Shown: positions 1 to 14,415, counted from the first letter of the stretch. The stretch is 64,000 bases of DNA from Callaeas wilsoni (GCA_013398955.1 VWPU01004011.1:46153-110152); one strand, 5' to 3'. A program made the numbers and translations. The notes: generated by a model from the sequence alone, not told the origin.

Positions 1-59
1 TGTTGTTCGCAGGTTTGTGCTTGCTCTTCATGGAGCTGACTTTGTGACTTGGCAATGCA

Positions 60-120
60 ATCAGTAGTTGGACTTGATGATCCTAAAGGTCTTTTCCAAC
101 ATAAATGGTTCTATGGTTCC
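60..120 (+). mobile_element. CR1 LINE 3'-end fragment
   Basis: The stretch AGTTGGACTTGATGATCCTA, followed by AAGGTCTTTTCCAAC and a TGGTTCTATGGTTCC tail, matches the 3' untranslated end of avian CR1 retrotransposons. In those the tail is a short run of ATTCTRTG-like units. The copy is 5'-truncated, as most CR1 insertions are, and has no coding capacity. Confidence 0.8.
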
Positions 121-435
121 AGCTTGTCATGCAGTGCTGGCTTTAGGCTCAGCTAGGTTTGGTTCTGCTTGGATTTCCCCAAAAGTTTTGCAGAGGCACA
201 TCTGGGCAGACGATGAGTGAGGCCCGAGACCACTGTGTCCCTGCCCAGAAGTGGCCCAGGGGATGCCCCGCTGGAGCAGGGCCAGGACAAAGATCTCTGC
301 TCACATCTTTGGTGCCCACCACCCCTCAGGGCTTCAAACACCTTTCTCCTTCCTTCCTAAGACGCTATAATTTAGGCAGCATGTGTGGATTAAGACACCC
401 AAAGTGGTGCTTGTTGAAGCCAGCTGAAAGCAGAG

Positions 436-530
436 GGAAGTGGAAGGTGTCCCTGCACATAGCAGGGGGGTATGAAGTAGATGATCTTCCAACCCAAACC
501 ATTCTAGGATTCTATTATATGAATCTATGA
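436..530 (+). mobile_element. CR1 LINE 3'-end fragment
   Basis: The segment begins GGAAGTGGAAGGTGTCCCTGC, passes through AGCAGGGGGG and AGATGATCTTCCAACCCAAACC, and ends in degenerate ATTCTAGG/ATTCTATTA/AATCTATGA tail units. This is the avian CR1 3' end in sense orientation. The usual TAAGGTCCC segment between ATGATCT and TCCAACC is missing, which indicates an internal deletion. Confidence 0.87.
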
Positions 531-3356
531 AGATTAAAGGGATTGATCACATAAAGTGCGGATTGTGTTCACATCTTCCTTTGGACGAAGCAATGGGAGA
601 AATGTTTCTGAGTCTCGTCATGGAGATGAGTTTGCTGACCAGGTACAAGCAGATGCAGTTGAAATAGGTCAGTGCTGTTACTTGTAGGAAAAGTGTTTAT
701 TTGTGGCCTTAAGATGAAAAATGAGATGAGATCGTTACACTGGAAAATATTAATAAATAATTGATCGATAGTGGAAAAGGCTCTTTCTGTAAATAAACTC
801 CAGTGTAATTAATAGCTCTGTGTTCAGTAGTGTGCATGCAAAAGAAGCTGGGGATGCAATTAATGTGTCGGGGGCCTGAAGGACATCTGCAGATAAGGGT
901 TAAACAGTCTGTTGAAGCTGAACTCATGAACCTGGTTAAACTGCTGGACTTGTTTGTTTCAATAAAACTTTTGTCTCCGCTGTGTACATATTTTATAGCA
1001 TTCTAGAAGAAACACTTAAAGTCATATTTTTAATATAATGTTGGTAGCAAAGTATGAAGGACAGAGGAGGTAACAGAGAAGGCAACTTGCTAATGCAAAA
1101 GCAGTGTACTGAAAGTCACTTTTATTTCTTATTTATAATCTACATGCACACTCTGGATAATAGATGACAACGCTCATTCAGTACTTTAACTTCAAAGCAG
1201 AGAGAAGGCATGGATGACAGAGCTGGGAGCTGGAACACAAAGGTACTAACAACAAGAGGAAAAATGCCTGTTTACTGGATTGCATTTGTTAGCACGCTGT
1301 CTTCAGATATTGTTCCCCCAGGAATAGTGAGAATATGTGCTGCACGAACAATGATTTAACATCTGAAAATGGTACTTAAAGAGTTTTCTGTCTGGTAGTA
1401 ATGTGATGAAGGCTTCTGAATGGAACCTGGGGACTTCATTTCTTCTATTTATCTATATGTCTCTCTGGTTTTAGTCAGTGGTAATTGCATATTTAACCCC
1501 TTAAATAGGTTTAACCCTCTCAGCACCAACTTCTTTTATTTTATTTTTGGTCTCACGTCTGCTTTTGTTACACTACAGCTGTGCTGCTCTCATTCCCTGC
1601 CAAAAAAACAGAAAGACAAAAGGGATTTTGGAGAGGTTGTGTCCGGGGAAGTGCATCGAGAATAATACCAAGCTCCACCTCTCCTTCTCCTTTCTCCTCT
1701 TCTTCCTTTTTTGAGGAAAGCCGTAGATAACAGCATCCAAGGAAAGTGTTTTAATGGGATTCAGTACAGCTGGGAGCCTTATAGCAGAGAGTGAGAGGGA
1801 GAAAGAGGGCTGTAATGAGGGGGGAAGTTGCAGATAGAGCAGTAAATCAACAGTATAAATTTGCTGCTTACTTCAGCAGTCTACTTCTTTGCATCTTTCT
1901 CAATTAGCACTTGTTCTGGGGGGCTTGCTTAATAGCTTATGTGAAACAAATATTAACATAAATTGTTTAATTATATCAAAATCTTGAATTCCTCCAAGAC
2001 GTAAAATTGTTTTTAGCTAGGAATACATCTGCAATAAAACATCATCTAGTTAAAGTAAACGAGCTCTAAGGAAAGTCATAAGATTGTAGCTGAGCTACTT
2101 TTACAGTTTATTTTCATGGTATTTAAATTATGATACCAGTGGGTATTTTTAATTAGTGCCTCTTTAAAGTGTGCACTTGTCTACATAAGCCATTTTGGCA
2201 AATTTGACTCATTCATACCGTGGTTGCTGTAAAAGAGGCCAGCACAGCCTGCAGGAATTGGAATTAAAAGTTTCTGCAAGCTGTTGTCGACATGACCACA
2301 TCTCATTAACTTAAGAAATGGAGATTATTTGCCTGAAAGCTTGATTTGACTAACAGTAATCAAATATTAGGCTCAGTGGAGAAGGAAGAGGAAAAACAGC
2401 TTCACTGTTGTGATCTATATCCTTAAGTGTTGTGTGGTTCACTTTAAGTAGCTGTGGCATATTTCTGCTGTGCCAAACATAAAGAGGAAAAAATGATAAG
2501 ACACACAGCTTTATGAATAATCTAAGGTTAGTTTTATTTTCCAGTCTGACATATTATTTACCAAGTTTAGCAAGGGTAAATATCATTTTTCTGATTATTC
2601 TAACATCAAGAAGAATTAATTATCTTGAAAGTAGTTTCAAAGTTTGAGCATTGGAAATTGCTTATACCTCGTGATTATCAACTGTTAAATAGGCATGAGC
2701 CTTAAATTTGTATCCTAGAATCATTTAACTGTTTTTAATGAAAGAAGATGAGGTAGGTTGCAAAATTTTGCATAAAAGAACCAAAATAGTGAAGTGCCTT
2801 TTTAATGTGGATTCTTTAAATAGCTTGGCAAATGAAAGAGCTGAGGGGAAAAAAAAAAAAAAATCTATATTTTGTGCGATGATTAAGGTATGGGAGTAGG
2901 AAAGTCGAAAATATTTGTGCTTGAGAGAGTGGTAGGGTCAAAATTCAGCATTGTGTGTTTGCCTGGTAAGCAAAGGACAATGTCATACCTAGATGGAAGC
3001 TGTGGCACACGTTATAAAAAAAAAAAAGGGTGCAGTTAAACAAAAGAAGATAAAGTCTTGCGCCTTTTTATGTCTTTGAACTGAGAACATGTGCTGCATT
3101 TTACTAAAGGAACATGAGCCTTGAATGTAAGTAACTGGTTTTTGCATTAGGTACTCCCTGGAGGTAGCAGAAAAATATCATGTCCCTGCATGAAATGCGA
3201 ATGTGAAATCTACCAGAAAGAAATATTTATGACCATTTTATGCTTGATTAGACTTGGATGACATCTGTTAGAAGACAGGGACTGGACAAAGAGAGAGACG
3301 CTCGGGGGCAAATGTTAACAGAGTTGTTTAGATGATGCTGGGGCAGGAGCGTCCAT

Positions 3357-3960
3357 TTACTGCCAGGCAAAACATAGGAATTGTGTTAGCGAGAGTGCAG
3401 CTGACAGGAATTCGCCGTGATGGAGACAGTGTAAACTGACGGGCTGAAATAGTAAAATGCAGCTGTTGATATTCGCCGGGCTGCCGCGATTTATGGGCAG
3501 GTATCGCGGCTGAACACAGATACTGTAACTTCCAGGGAGCAGATGCATTAACAAAGTTATATAAATGTGAGTCAGCTATAAAAAAGCGACATCTTCACTT
3601 TTTAAAGTTGTTATTCCGCCAGGCTGCACTGAGAGTTGGAAGGACTTTCCGGAAAGAAAAAAAGCTGGATTTTCTTTTTTTTTTTTCCCTTGAACTCTGC
3701 AGAACACACTGCTCTGAAGCAATCAACCTGATTGTTTACTTTCCCCTCCTTGCTCTGGCGCTGGAGCTTTTCCCCGTGCTGGATCCTGCTCTTTTCTGAA
3801 TGAAATGAAGTTTTTTGGCTGCATCTGCCCCAGTGCAGGGCAGGAGGGACGAGCATCCGACCCCCCTGGCCCAGGGCAGCAGCAGCAGCAGCCCTTCAGC
3901 TGCTGTAAATCTTTAACTCCAAAGTTTGACAATTAATCGATGGTGAGCCTTTATGCGTTT
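3357..3960. promoter_or_regulatory. Candidate intronic enhancer or promoter block
   Basis: The block is unusually rich in recognisable motifs: CpGs at ATTCGCCGGGCTGCCGCGAT, an AP-1/Maf-type TGAGTCAGC at 3568-3576, a TATA-like TATAAAAAAG at 3577-3586 and GCAGCAGCAGCAGCAGCCC near 3875. The short CAG run reads as glutamine in one frame but has no FOXP1 flanks and is not an exon I recognise. The function is inferred only. Confidence 0.28.
3483..3510. repeat. Perfect 8-bp inverted repeat (hairpin)
   Basis: GCCGCGAT at 3483-3490 and ATCGCGGC at 3503-3510 are exact reverse complements separated by 12 bases. Each arm holds two CpGs, which is notable in CpG-poor intron. Confidence 0.8.
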
Positions 3961-6730
3961 TTAATGTTAAACTGTTGTTTACCAGCTCCACAGAAGCGGG
4001 TTTTATGGCTGGAGGTACAAACACTCACATCACTCTGGGTCTTTTCCCAGCTTTCTTTTCCTGTAAATTTTCTCTGTCTGGAATGCTTATGGGAAATGTT
4101 ATTTTGTTTTTGTTTGCAACAGCTCTGTTGTTTTGATTTTGTCTGAGTGGTATGGAAAACAGTACGTCACTTGGAGTGGGTGTTTTGTCTATTGGCCATT
4201 TGGCTATTCCACATATATTTCTCATACTTACTACATGATGACAAGGGAACCCAAATGGCATAATTTTCCAGTTGAATTTTGCTTTCCAGTTTAATAATAG
4301 TGAAAGGAAAACAAAGTTAATAGATTTAGCAGTTTTGATACTGCTCACACGCTGATAGATGCATTTGGATTTTTTTTCCCTGTGGTTAAGGGTCTATTTA
4401 GACAAAGGTCAGATTAATGCATATATCAGTTTCTATAATAAACTGCATAAAGATTATGTTACACATTTTGCATACAGTTGTGAAAAACTGTAATTTAAGT
4501 ACCCAAGTCCATAAAAGGGTAATAAACAACTTCAGTATCATTCATATGATTAGTCTAGGGTAGTTTTTACAGTGATTTTTTTTAGGCAGTCCATAACAGA
4601 AGAAATAGCAGCAGATGCCTTTTAATTGAAAAATGATCTGAAATAAATTTTGCACTTGAAAAGAGAACACGGCATTCTCCATTTATCTGTTTAGCTGGAG
4701 AGATTTGAATGTGAGATGCACAGATTCTTGCATAGTATTTACCATGTTGGGGAGAGCATATTGACAGACCACAGAATGCAGCTTTAAGACCAGATAATTT
4801 TTATGTATAGTACCGAAATATAAAATGGAAAGTATGATTAATTTTTCAATTTCTCTCAGCAGATATCTAATAATTGTGCCCACGGACTGCCAAAGGCTCC
4901 CATTAAAGATTTAAAATGCAAAGAAAGGTAGAATCAAAAAGATGGTATTTTGGATTAAATAATGTAAAAAAAAACTGTAGGGCAATAGCAAAGTGAAAAG
5001 CTATTGGCAAAATAAAAATGTCGTGTCAACTCTCCTTGAGACAGATTTCAACATTTACACATTCAACTACATTTTTTTGTCGCTGGGATTTAAAATAAAA
5101 ATACTTAAAGGTTGCTTATGCCAGCTGTGATTTTAAAATACGTTTTTGGACTTTCAGGTTTTGATATGCTTGTTCTCAACAGAGCGATGAAAAATGCAGT
5201 GTGTGACCCTGTGTTATAAATATCTCCATAAATACGGTGGCAAGGGGTGTAATCTGTTGTCCAGCGTTTAAAAACATGTTAGCAAACTTTGTGGCATAAC
5301 GTTTCTTTCATTAAGTACCAACAGATCCAGGGTGGCCAGAAAGCATTTTGCAACAGCTTCTTGAGAATGTGCTATTTTTGTTAGCCTTGGAAAAAGGGAT
5401 GCTGCAGCCGTAGTATATAGAGGCTGTCAGAAAGGTCCAGCTGGACTTTTCCTCCCTTTTCTGTACTGTCTTTATCACTTTGCTCAGTTCCACATAATAA
5501 CATCTTCATCTGAGATTGCTGTGGCACAGGGGAACTGCATTTGTTGATCAAATTTGGCTGGATAACACTGTGATCTCGTATCCTGAAGTGCGGAGATGTG
5601 CCTGGAATACGTAAGCATAAAGCTGGCCCCTTGATTGATTGATTCTGCCTGTCACAGAACAAGATAACTGGATCAGTAAATACCCTGTGCACTTCAACTT
5701 CATCTATACAATCAAAAGTGAGGGCATCATGGGGCTGAAAAACACCGAGGCATGATGGGAATATCTACATTTCAGAATGATAGCCAGGAACTTGCGAAAA
5801 GCGAGGAAGAAAAAGAGAAATTTTTTATTCCTCCTTTTCCCTGTGTGTTTGTACACGAAAAGCGGTGAAAAGCACATTAATTTCGGTGCGCTTGCAGTGT
5901 GTCTGCGTCTCCTCGGATTTATTTCAGCCTCACATCTGTGTAACGCTGCTGCTGTTGCCAGTGGGGCTAAGCCAGCATAAGGCAGGGGTAAAACAGATGA
6001 ATCAGACTCTGGATATTCCAGGGAAAACACGTTATTTGGGGTCTCCTGTAAGAAGGTGGCATTTTATCAGGTACATGTAATTAAGTTATGCACCTAACTG
6101 AGGTGATCTGCTACTCTGGCAACTCCTGTTGGGCTGAGCATCCCAAATTCAAGCTGCAGGATCTAGCTTTATTCTGGGAATTTAAATTGAATCTTAAACA
6201 AGAAGTATGGGTGAAGGCACCAAAAAAAAAGAAAGAAAGGTAAAAGATGACAGGTGGCAACATTTTAATTAAAAGGCCACACTTTTATCCAGAAAATGGA
6301 GTATGAGCAAAGCAGGCAGGAGTTTTGCTGTGTTTCTCCAGAGGTCCTTTTGGGTTAGAAAATAACTGCCTTAGCACAATTTGAAGAAATTCTGAAGATG
6401 AGTGTTCCCCTCAAAAGTGTGTGTGTGACATACTGCTGCTAGAACTAGTCAGTCCGTCTGCAGCCCGGCGTGTCCTTTGTCCTGCACTGCACGAGGTTTG
6501 TCTCAGTGAGACGGGGTGGCAGAGCGAGGAGAAGCCTCTCAGGGCACCTTCACCAGAGCGTTACAGCAGCAAGGTGTGGTCACCTGCCCCGTCTCCTCCT
6601 CAGGGTGGTACTTGGCAAGCACAGGGTGTTAAAGCCACGACAAGCATTTGCAAGGCAAAGCCTGCTGTGGTCCTGTAGCATCTCACCCTCAGGTCTCTGC
6701 TGCACGGCTTCCTGTGCAGGGACAGGTGTC

Positions 6731-6784
6731 TGATCCTTGTGGGTCCCTTCCAGCTCAGGGTTGTCTGTGGTTCTGTGGTTCTCT
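6731..6784 (+). mobile_element. CR1 LINE 3'-end fragment
   Basis: TGATCCTTGTGGGTCCCTTC and CAGCTCAGGG are followed by GTCTGTGGTTCTGTGGTTCT. This is the 3' tail of a CR1 subfamily whose consensus reads TGGGTCCCTTCCAACTCAGG plus ATTCTGTG repeats. Only about 50 bases survive. Confidence 0.8.
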
Positions 6785-9700
6785 TACACCCCCTGTAACT
6801 GGATAAGGCAGCACTAGCACTGAAGCAAATCCTTGGGCTCAGAGCTGCAAGATCAGGCAATTCCGGGAGCAGTTTATTACGATGCTTTTGCCTTTAACTG
6901 TTTTTACAATTTATTATGAGATTTATGTATGGTGTTTAATCTGGCACTTCTATTTAGTGCTTCATTTGCCTAAGACACAGATAACACAACTTTCTGTAAA
7001 ACACTTATATGATTGCTTCAGACACCTTGGAAGTGTGAGGGGCTGGAGAGATCCAGAGCCCTGTGGTGGTAACTGAAGACCTGCTCAGGCTGTGCCATGC
7101 TGCTGCATAAACCAGCTTAAGCAGAAAATACTGCCTGTTTCCCTGTTTATGTATCCTTCTGCACCTAGGACCTGTAATATCTGGCTATGGCTTCAATATA
7201 TGTATCGCTCCCAAGTACAGCATTCAAAGGATAAAATGGTTGACTGGGCTCTCTAAACTATAATGGTCTCTCTCTGGATTTTCTGGCATTTCATATATTG
7301 GGAAAGGTTGCAAACTGTATGATCAGGTAGTTTGCTTCCTTTCCTTACCTACGTGGTCACAAAAGGCCAGATATTCGTTACTGAGGAGGATACAGCATTT
7401 ACTCTGGGTTTACTCTGGGTGTAGCTTCCAGCACTTGGTTGGAGTACCATTATTGTATGATACTGCCATGATTTGCTGGCTGTTTTGGATAAATGGTTGA
7501 AGGAAAATTCAACAAATGGTACAAATAGCCTTTTCCAATGTGATCGTGTATCTCATTTTCCAAGATTTTCTTGGGAATCTGCATTTTGTTCATCTAGCAC
7601 CTGTCTTTTTATGGAGAGGATGCCTTTTCTTATGTACTTAGATTGACTCGGAAGACATAGAAAAGTCTGGTGTAGCTGTGCATCAAAATTCCTTCCCTGT
7701 CAGAGCCCGTGCATTGCAGGCTTTGTTTGGAGAGAGGGTTTGAGGTTGTCTCCTAAGGGTCACAGGGCTTTACCTTTCTTGGTCCAGCGGATTGCAGCTT
7801 TGAACAATTCCTTTCTAAGAAATTGGACACGGGTGACTTGTGGTGGTCACGTACCTGTGAGGCTGCACACCTACAGTGCTTCCTGATGAGCTGCCCGGGG
7901 AGCCTGGGCACAGTTCTGCGGGCTGATGGCCACGGCAGCCCAGGAGGGAGCTGGGGGTGGATGGTGGCCACAGGTACCCGGAGTGCTCGGAGCTGTCGGG
8001 ACGCTCGCTGTCCGTGCAGAAACACCCTCAGGGCAGGGATCTGTGCTATTTGGCCACCATCTGGGAGAGCCACATGCGATGCTTGTAATCATATCTGTCT
8101 GCGAGGGGGCTGCTGGAGGGGCTGGGTGCTCCCTGCGTGAGCTGACATTCTGCAGCACCGGGAGTGCTCGCCAGATGAACGGAGGTGCTGGAGAGCCTCT
8201 GCTCCCAGGGAGACAGCGAGCAGGAGCTGAAAGCTGGGAGGGAAACCCTGCTTTGTACTGGCAGTAAGGAATAGAAGAAATAAGAGTTGAATTCTTCTCA
8301 CCCAGCAGCTGCAGTTGCAGTGAAGGGATGAGACGCATCCTCTGCGCTTTCACCAAAGAAACCAGAAGAGATACCTAAGTCAGATGGATGCCTATAGGGT
8401 GTGATGATCAGAAAATTGTGTAAGGACTTTGCTTCAGGCTGTGGTAGATCAGACCAGGGAGATTCAACTTCATGGGGCATTTCATAATAGAGAGGTCTAG
8501 GCTATAGGCAGCCCTTGATGGCTCTTCACACTCTTCATGTAGCGGTCCTTTTCTGATTTATGGCATTGGTGGAAAAGACTACTGAATTTGTTGGTGTGGA
8601 AATCAGCTGGAACAAAGAGACAGCTAGCTGTAGACTGTGGCCTTCTGCCCCAAACAATATAACACACCTCAAGGGGAGCTTTAAGCAAAGTCCAGCTATT
8701 TAATAATCTATGTGTTAAATATTGACTAAAAATGCAAAAATGGATAATATCTTCAGATTTCAGACAGTTGGAGTTGTTTTGTGTAGAAAGTACGTGGCAA
8801 GTGTTTATTTTTAAATGTCGACCTCTGCTATTAGGTATTTATGACATTGGAAACACAACAGAAGGCTAAAAGCACCACAACAGCCTCAGGTTGGCTCAAA
8901 CTGTCCCATAACCACAACTTGATGAGGGAGTTTTATCCAACATTAAATGCTGGAAAACATCTCACAGCGCTTCTCAGGGATCAAAAGCTTTGCAAAAGCG
9001 GTCACCACTACACAAGCAGTGTGGAGGATGCAGAAGCAATGAAATGTAGGAGTTTCAAGTGGCCAGGATCATTCTAAATAAAGTCTCCTGGGGAACAAGA
9101 ACCTTCCTTTCTTGTGTTATGTACCTCTGTCCTTGTTCTTTTCTTTTCCCCAGTCCTTCAACTGGGTGGGGTGAGAAGAGTAATTTTTAGGCAGTGTTTG
9201 CAGGTTGTTTTTACGAAGCACCAAAGTGAGAAAACTCCTGAATTTGACACAGCAGTGGAAGGTGGGGCAGTTTCATGGCTCTGAGGATAGTTCTGAACCC
9301 CTCCACCATGGGCCTTGTTTTCTTTGGCTGGAACGTCTGACAGGGCTGACATATTTATGTACAGAGCTAGTATTTAGGTTGGAATTTTACACTTATGAAT
9401 GATGAACTAAACAGAACTCATTTATGTTTTTCCTTCCCTCTGTAGCTTTCTTTTTTTCCTCTTATTTTTTTGAAATGTGAGGTTATGTATTGCAGACAAG
9501 TCTCAACATATCCACCCTGTGCTTGACCACCGGAATTAATAAGTAGCCACATTCCTTGATGATTCTATAGGGATTGGAAGCTAGGCAGCCGAGTTTGCTA
9601 TGCAAGAGAGTTAATAAAAATTTTCATTGCTGGAGGAAAGCTTATATACAGTAGTCTGTTTGTCCTGTATTTCAACCACCTGAGTCAGAGCCAAAAAAGC

Positions 9701-11574
9701 AATTGTCTACTACATATTTCAAACAGATGCTGAGGGGTAAAAGGAGTGACTAGAATTCGCAGCAATAAAATGCTGGCTCTTTAAGTTCCCTTGAAGGAAG
9801 TGAACCTATAAAATTTTTGCTGCTGACTTGTTTGTCCAGTTCTTTGAAGTATTTAACATTAATTTAGTCTGCAAATCATTGCCACCTCAATTTTTCATTG
9901 AAGTATCAAAGCCTGCTAAACACATAACCTTGGAGTGCACGAAAACCTCTGATTCCTTTAGCAGATACGCTCATTTAGCAGTTACCCATTTGAAAACTTC
10001 CTCCTGACTTTGGTGGTGGGGTATGCTCTAGGTGTTTCCAAAGGAAAACTCTTTGAAGAAGGCATTGGTTTTTTTTAATGACTATTAATTTCACTTGCAG
10101 TAGGTAAGTGCATTTTAAGTGGTGGTGTTCCACCCTTTTCTGTTAATAACACCCGTTGCTGCTCCGCATCAGAAACGGAGGTGGGGAGCCAGGATGGTTG
10201 TGTTTGATGGAGCAATGGGCTCTGCAGAATCGTTAGAGGTTGTAGGTGTTCAGGAGTAGATGTGCCTGTCCCGTGCTCACCTCTGAGTGCAGGAGCTGGC
10301 TGTGAGGCTGTGGTGGCACGGGCTGGTGGTGGCTCGGGCTGCAGCTCTGTGTGCCAGCAGTTCCTGGCCTTTTGGGCTGTGCCCAGGCTTTCTGAAAATA
10401 AGCATGAATTGATCACAATCCCACTCATGCCAAGTAGAGATGAAGGGAGTATTTCCCTTGTCTCAAATATTCTGTCTTTGAAGCAGTCTTCAGGCTCAGA
10501 CCAACAAAATGTATGCAAGGGTCGTTTTTGTTGGCTTTTTGGCAAAAAAAAGCAGATTATTCAGTGATGGATACGCTGGCAAGTTTCTGAAGTTAGTTAT
10601 TGCTATGAGATCCTGATCAAAAACCTCCTCATAGGAGTTTCTTTTCCAGGTTTTTTTAAAGTCGTTTTTCCCCTTTTGACTTTTTCCTCCGAAAGTTAAA
10701 TTTCTCATATTCTCCTGGCCCTTGTGCCCCGAGGCACAGGGAGGAGACCCCTGGTCCTGCCACTGTGGGTTCTGGCAGAGCCGTGCCCTGCCTGGCACTG
10801 CCCACGGCAGCACTGCTGGGACCCAGCGGTGGCACGAGCGGAGGACATCGGCTGTGAGGGGAAGCTGAAAAAATGCCATCAGGCTGAACTTGGAAAAAAA
10901 TATCAACACAGAGGGTGTCAATTGAAAACCAGCAGGGTGGGAAAGCTGCTGTACTGTAGTGGGAATGCAGCAGCCTCAAGGCCCTTTAAATGATTGGTGG
11001 CACACTAGAGATATTGTTAAATTACCTTTTTTATTGGTCCTCGAGCCTTATGTCTTAAAAGACTATTCTTTGGAAGAAGTCAAGAGAATCCTTATATTTG
11101 GTTTAGATATAAACCTGAGATTCAAAACCTGGATGTGGATCTGGACCTGAACTTTTCCAGTGTCTGGGGAGTATTTCAGGCTGGGATTTTGTTGTGAGAG
11201 CTCTCTTTGCATGGGATGGTCTGGAGGACTTGCGTGTAGTGTTACCTGCAGCACAGCCAAGCTTCAGCCAGGGATGTTGGTATTTTGGCATGTTTCCCCA
11301 CCAAACAGGGAAATAGTGAAGTGTTTCTGTCTTAAGGTTGCTTTAAAGATTAAAAGGATCATTTCTTGTTTTGTTTCCAGCACCAAAAATCAAATACGAG
11401 GATTTACCAATTTGTAAAGTAACTGATTATATTGAAGAGAGGACCAGAAAGGGTTGAGTTATGGTAATAAGCAACAAAAGAAGAGATTTTTTTGCATCTA
11501 ATTCAAATTTTAAATGTTCAGAACTACTTGTCTGTTTGTTAGGTCATGAGTATTGTTTCCAGTGTTGAATTCTT

Positions 11575-11620
11575 CCCATCTCTGTGCTTTCATTGCCCCA
11601 TCTGTAAAATCCAGATGGTG
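11575..11620 (+). mobile_element. Possible MIR core in sense orientation
   Basis: ATCTCTGTGCTTTCATTGCC followed by CCATCTGTAAAATCCAGATG resembles the sense MIR motif CTGTGCCTCAGTTTCCCCATCTGTAAAATGGGGAT. Only about 40 bases match, so chance cannot be excluded. Confidence 0.3.
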
Positions 11621-14415
11621 GACAAGATGCTTTTTAGTTTTGTTGAAGGACTTTAGGATGCTTTTGAAAGGGGTATGTGTTGCTAGTAGCTTGTAAGAGA
11701 ACCTGGAGCAAAGGCTTAATGAAGGATCACTGGTGAAACGCTTCAATTCAAACACTCTGCTTTAAGACTTTCTCTCCAGCCTGCACGGTCCCATATTTTA
11801 CATTCACTCCCAGCATGGACTTCCTTTGCTGAAGGTCCCATAGGTAAGGCACGAGAGCAAAATATACTACAGGGCCTCATACCAACACTTGGAGTGGGAA
11901 ACTTTGACCGTCCGGCTTAATTTTTCATGGTCATGGAACAATAGCCGAGATTGTGTTGTGGCTACAAAGGTGGCCACCAGGACGGCCCCATTAGCCCTGC
12001 ACAGGCAGCTCTGCCCCCTCCTTGCACTGGGACCGAGCTGTGGCCCACAGTGGCTGTTTTTTGTGGCCCATGGCTGTTTTTCTCCTGCGCTGGAGCAAGA
12101 TCATCGTGGTGACACGTTCGTGCCAAGGGGAGAGGGCTGAGCACAGCTGTCGCCCGCAGAGCCGCGTTTTGTATCTGCCTGCTGGGGAGCAGCTGCAGGC
12201 ACAGGAAACCAGTAGGGATAGTGGTGATGCTGAATGGGAAGAGAAGATCTTTTGAACCTGAAAAGGGCTGTTTATGTATCATAACCCCCTTTTCAACGCT
12301 ATAAACCCTTTGAAAGCAGCCTCCTCTTTGCTCTGTGCGGCACGAAGCATCCAGGTTGGCTCTTCGGTAACAGCGGCAGCTCAGTGAGGTTTTTGTAGCA
12401 CTGTGAAGGAATGGGGAAAATTTTGAAAAAAATCTCAACTGGCCAAAAAATTTCAGCATTTTTCAATTCTGTATTGACACCTGAGCAGCAGGCTGGCATC
12501 TATAGAGTGCTGAAATAGCTGTGAATTGGTAATTATGAATTACAGCAGGAGATCAGTTCAGCTTAGTGTTCCCAAAGCCTGAAAGATCAAAAGGTGCCAG
12601 TGAGAAAGGTAAAACATCGAGTGGCAGTGAATGTGCCAGGCTGCCTGAAACTTAGTTGCACTCTCTAGTTTGTTGCTGAATTTTGAAAGGGGAAAAATTT
12701 GAAAAAAGAGAATGTGGATAACGTTTCTATTGAGGCATGGGTATTTCCAGGAAAATAACAAGGACATGAAGCAGTTGCTGGAGTGCTTGTAGGTTTTTAT
12801 ATTTTTCTCAGTTTAATCCATTAGTTTACCTAGTAGAGCAGTAATTAAAGGAAGAAAAGCAGTAAGAAGGAGCAGGAGGGCAGGATTTTTCCCGCTTGAT
12901 TTTCCTTAATTTCTGTCAAACACAGAGCAACACAACCGTTTATTTTTTAAGCTGCAAAAGTGCCCATTTCCCTTTTTTGTACCCTTTTCTTTCCAGCTGT
13001 CACTTCCAGGAAATGACAGTGTCAAATGATGTATTTGTGTGTACGTTTCAGCCCAGTCTCGGGGGTGGAAAGGGGGAGGTCAGTTACCCCTGGTTCACAT
13101 AGACTCAGGTTGGTATCTCCCACGCTTTTAAAAGAGCATCAGTAGATAAGGATCGAGATTTTTGAAGCAGGGGATATCAAGAGAAGCAAAGGATTTGTGA
13201 GCACGCATAGAGGCCAGGCATCACCTCCAGCTGCTCAAAAGGTCCCTGGAAGAGTGAAGTTAATCATTAGAAGAAATGGTCCAATTTTAAGGTGGCAAAA
13301 ACCTCCTTTGCTTTTGCCAAGCTCTTATCCAAGGAGGAGGGCAGTCTTTCCTGGAGAGCAGCCTGTCTGTCTGGGATGTATCTAGTAAAAACTGGAGATA
13401 TTTTTCCACTGCTTTCAAAACCCTTTTACCAGTTCCCCAGATTATTGGCAAAATAAAGGTAGTGGCAGATTCCTAATAACTCCCTTTCCCTTCTGCATCA
13501 ATTATGTGTCTTTGTGAGGCAGAGCTTTGAGTCAGCTCTCCTTCATTTCGCTCTTCTGGTCGCTCCCAGGGGAGACAGTCTCTTGGTAATAGGAGCTACC
13601 TCAGTTCAGAGAAGAATACAGTTTTGTTCCCTTCTCGAATGACACATGACTATCAGGCATCTCATGAGTTCTCTGAGTGGGCACATGAATTGAACCTTTT
13701 AGGAGTCTGGGTGATTAATGGCCTGGTGGGTAGGAAGCAGACGCTTGTTACAGGTCTGGGGGATCTGCGTGGCAGAATTAAAAGCTGCCATGGTAGCGAT
13801 GCCCTTTTACCCTCCTGAGCTCCCCTGCAAACGTCACCAGCACCGCTCAGAAAAGGAAACAAAGTTCACCACAGGGTGGTTTAGGGGATTTTTTTTTACT
13901 TTTGTTTTTGTTGTTCATGTGTTGTTGTGTGGGTTTTCTTTACAGAGCAAGCACAAGAGATGTTTTAATTAGCCATGGTAGAATTGTTTTTGGCTTTCTG
14001 TGATTCTGTTTATTAAGGATCCTGGGCACATTGACATGGCTGTGATCCTTGTGCTTAACCTGGCTGCTGAGGCCAAGTCTGTAGTGCTGCCGGTGTCTGT
14101 GGATAGGGCTGGATCCCGATGCCAGCGTCAAGTGGGGATTTTTTCCTAATATGGACAGTAGTCCACAAGCGACTGGACGAAGTCCATCAAACTAACGTCG
14201 CCAACAGCCAGTAGAAAGTTTGGCTGTGCTCTGCTTGGACCAGCCCCGAGCCAGAGACCAGAAGGTAAAAGGCTTTTTCACACCCTAACTTGACATCTCA
14301 TGGCCAGTGTTGATGTACTGAAGGCACAGCCCCAGGGATGCTGACAGGAGGTGTTGCCTGCTCACCACTTCCCTCTGCAAATAGCTGTGCAGTCGTGGCT
14401 TTTGCAAAATGGAGC

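Noticed and set aside
3868..3900. CAG run that could be the preceding FOXP1 glutamine-coding exon
   Set aside because: The flanks do not encode the expected FOXP1 residues (AADLAH upstream), no suitable donor follows the run, and the FOXP1 frame is absent.
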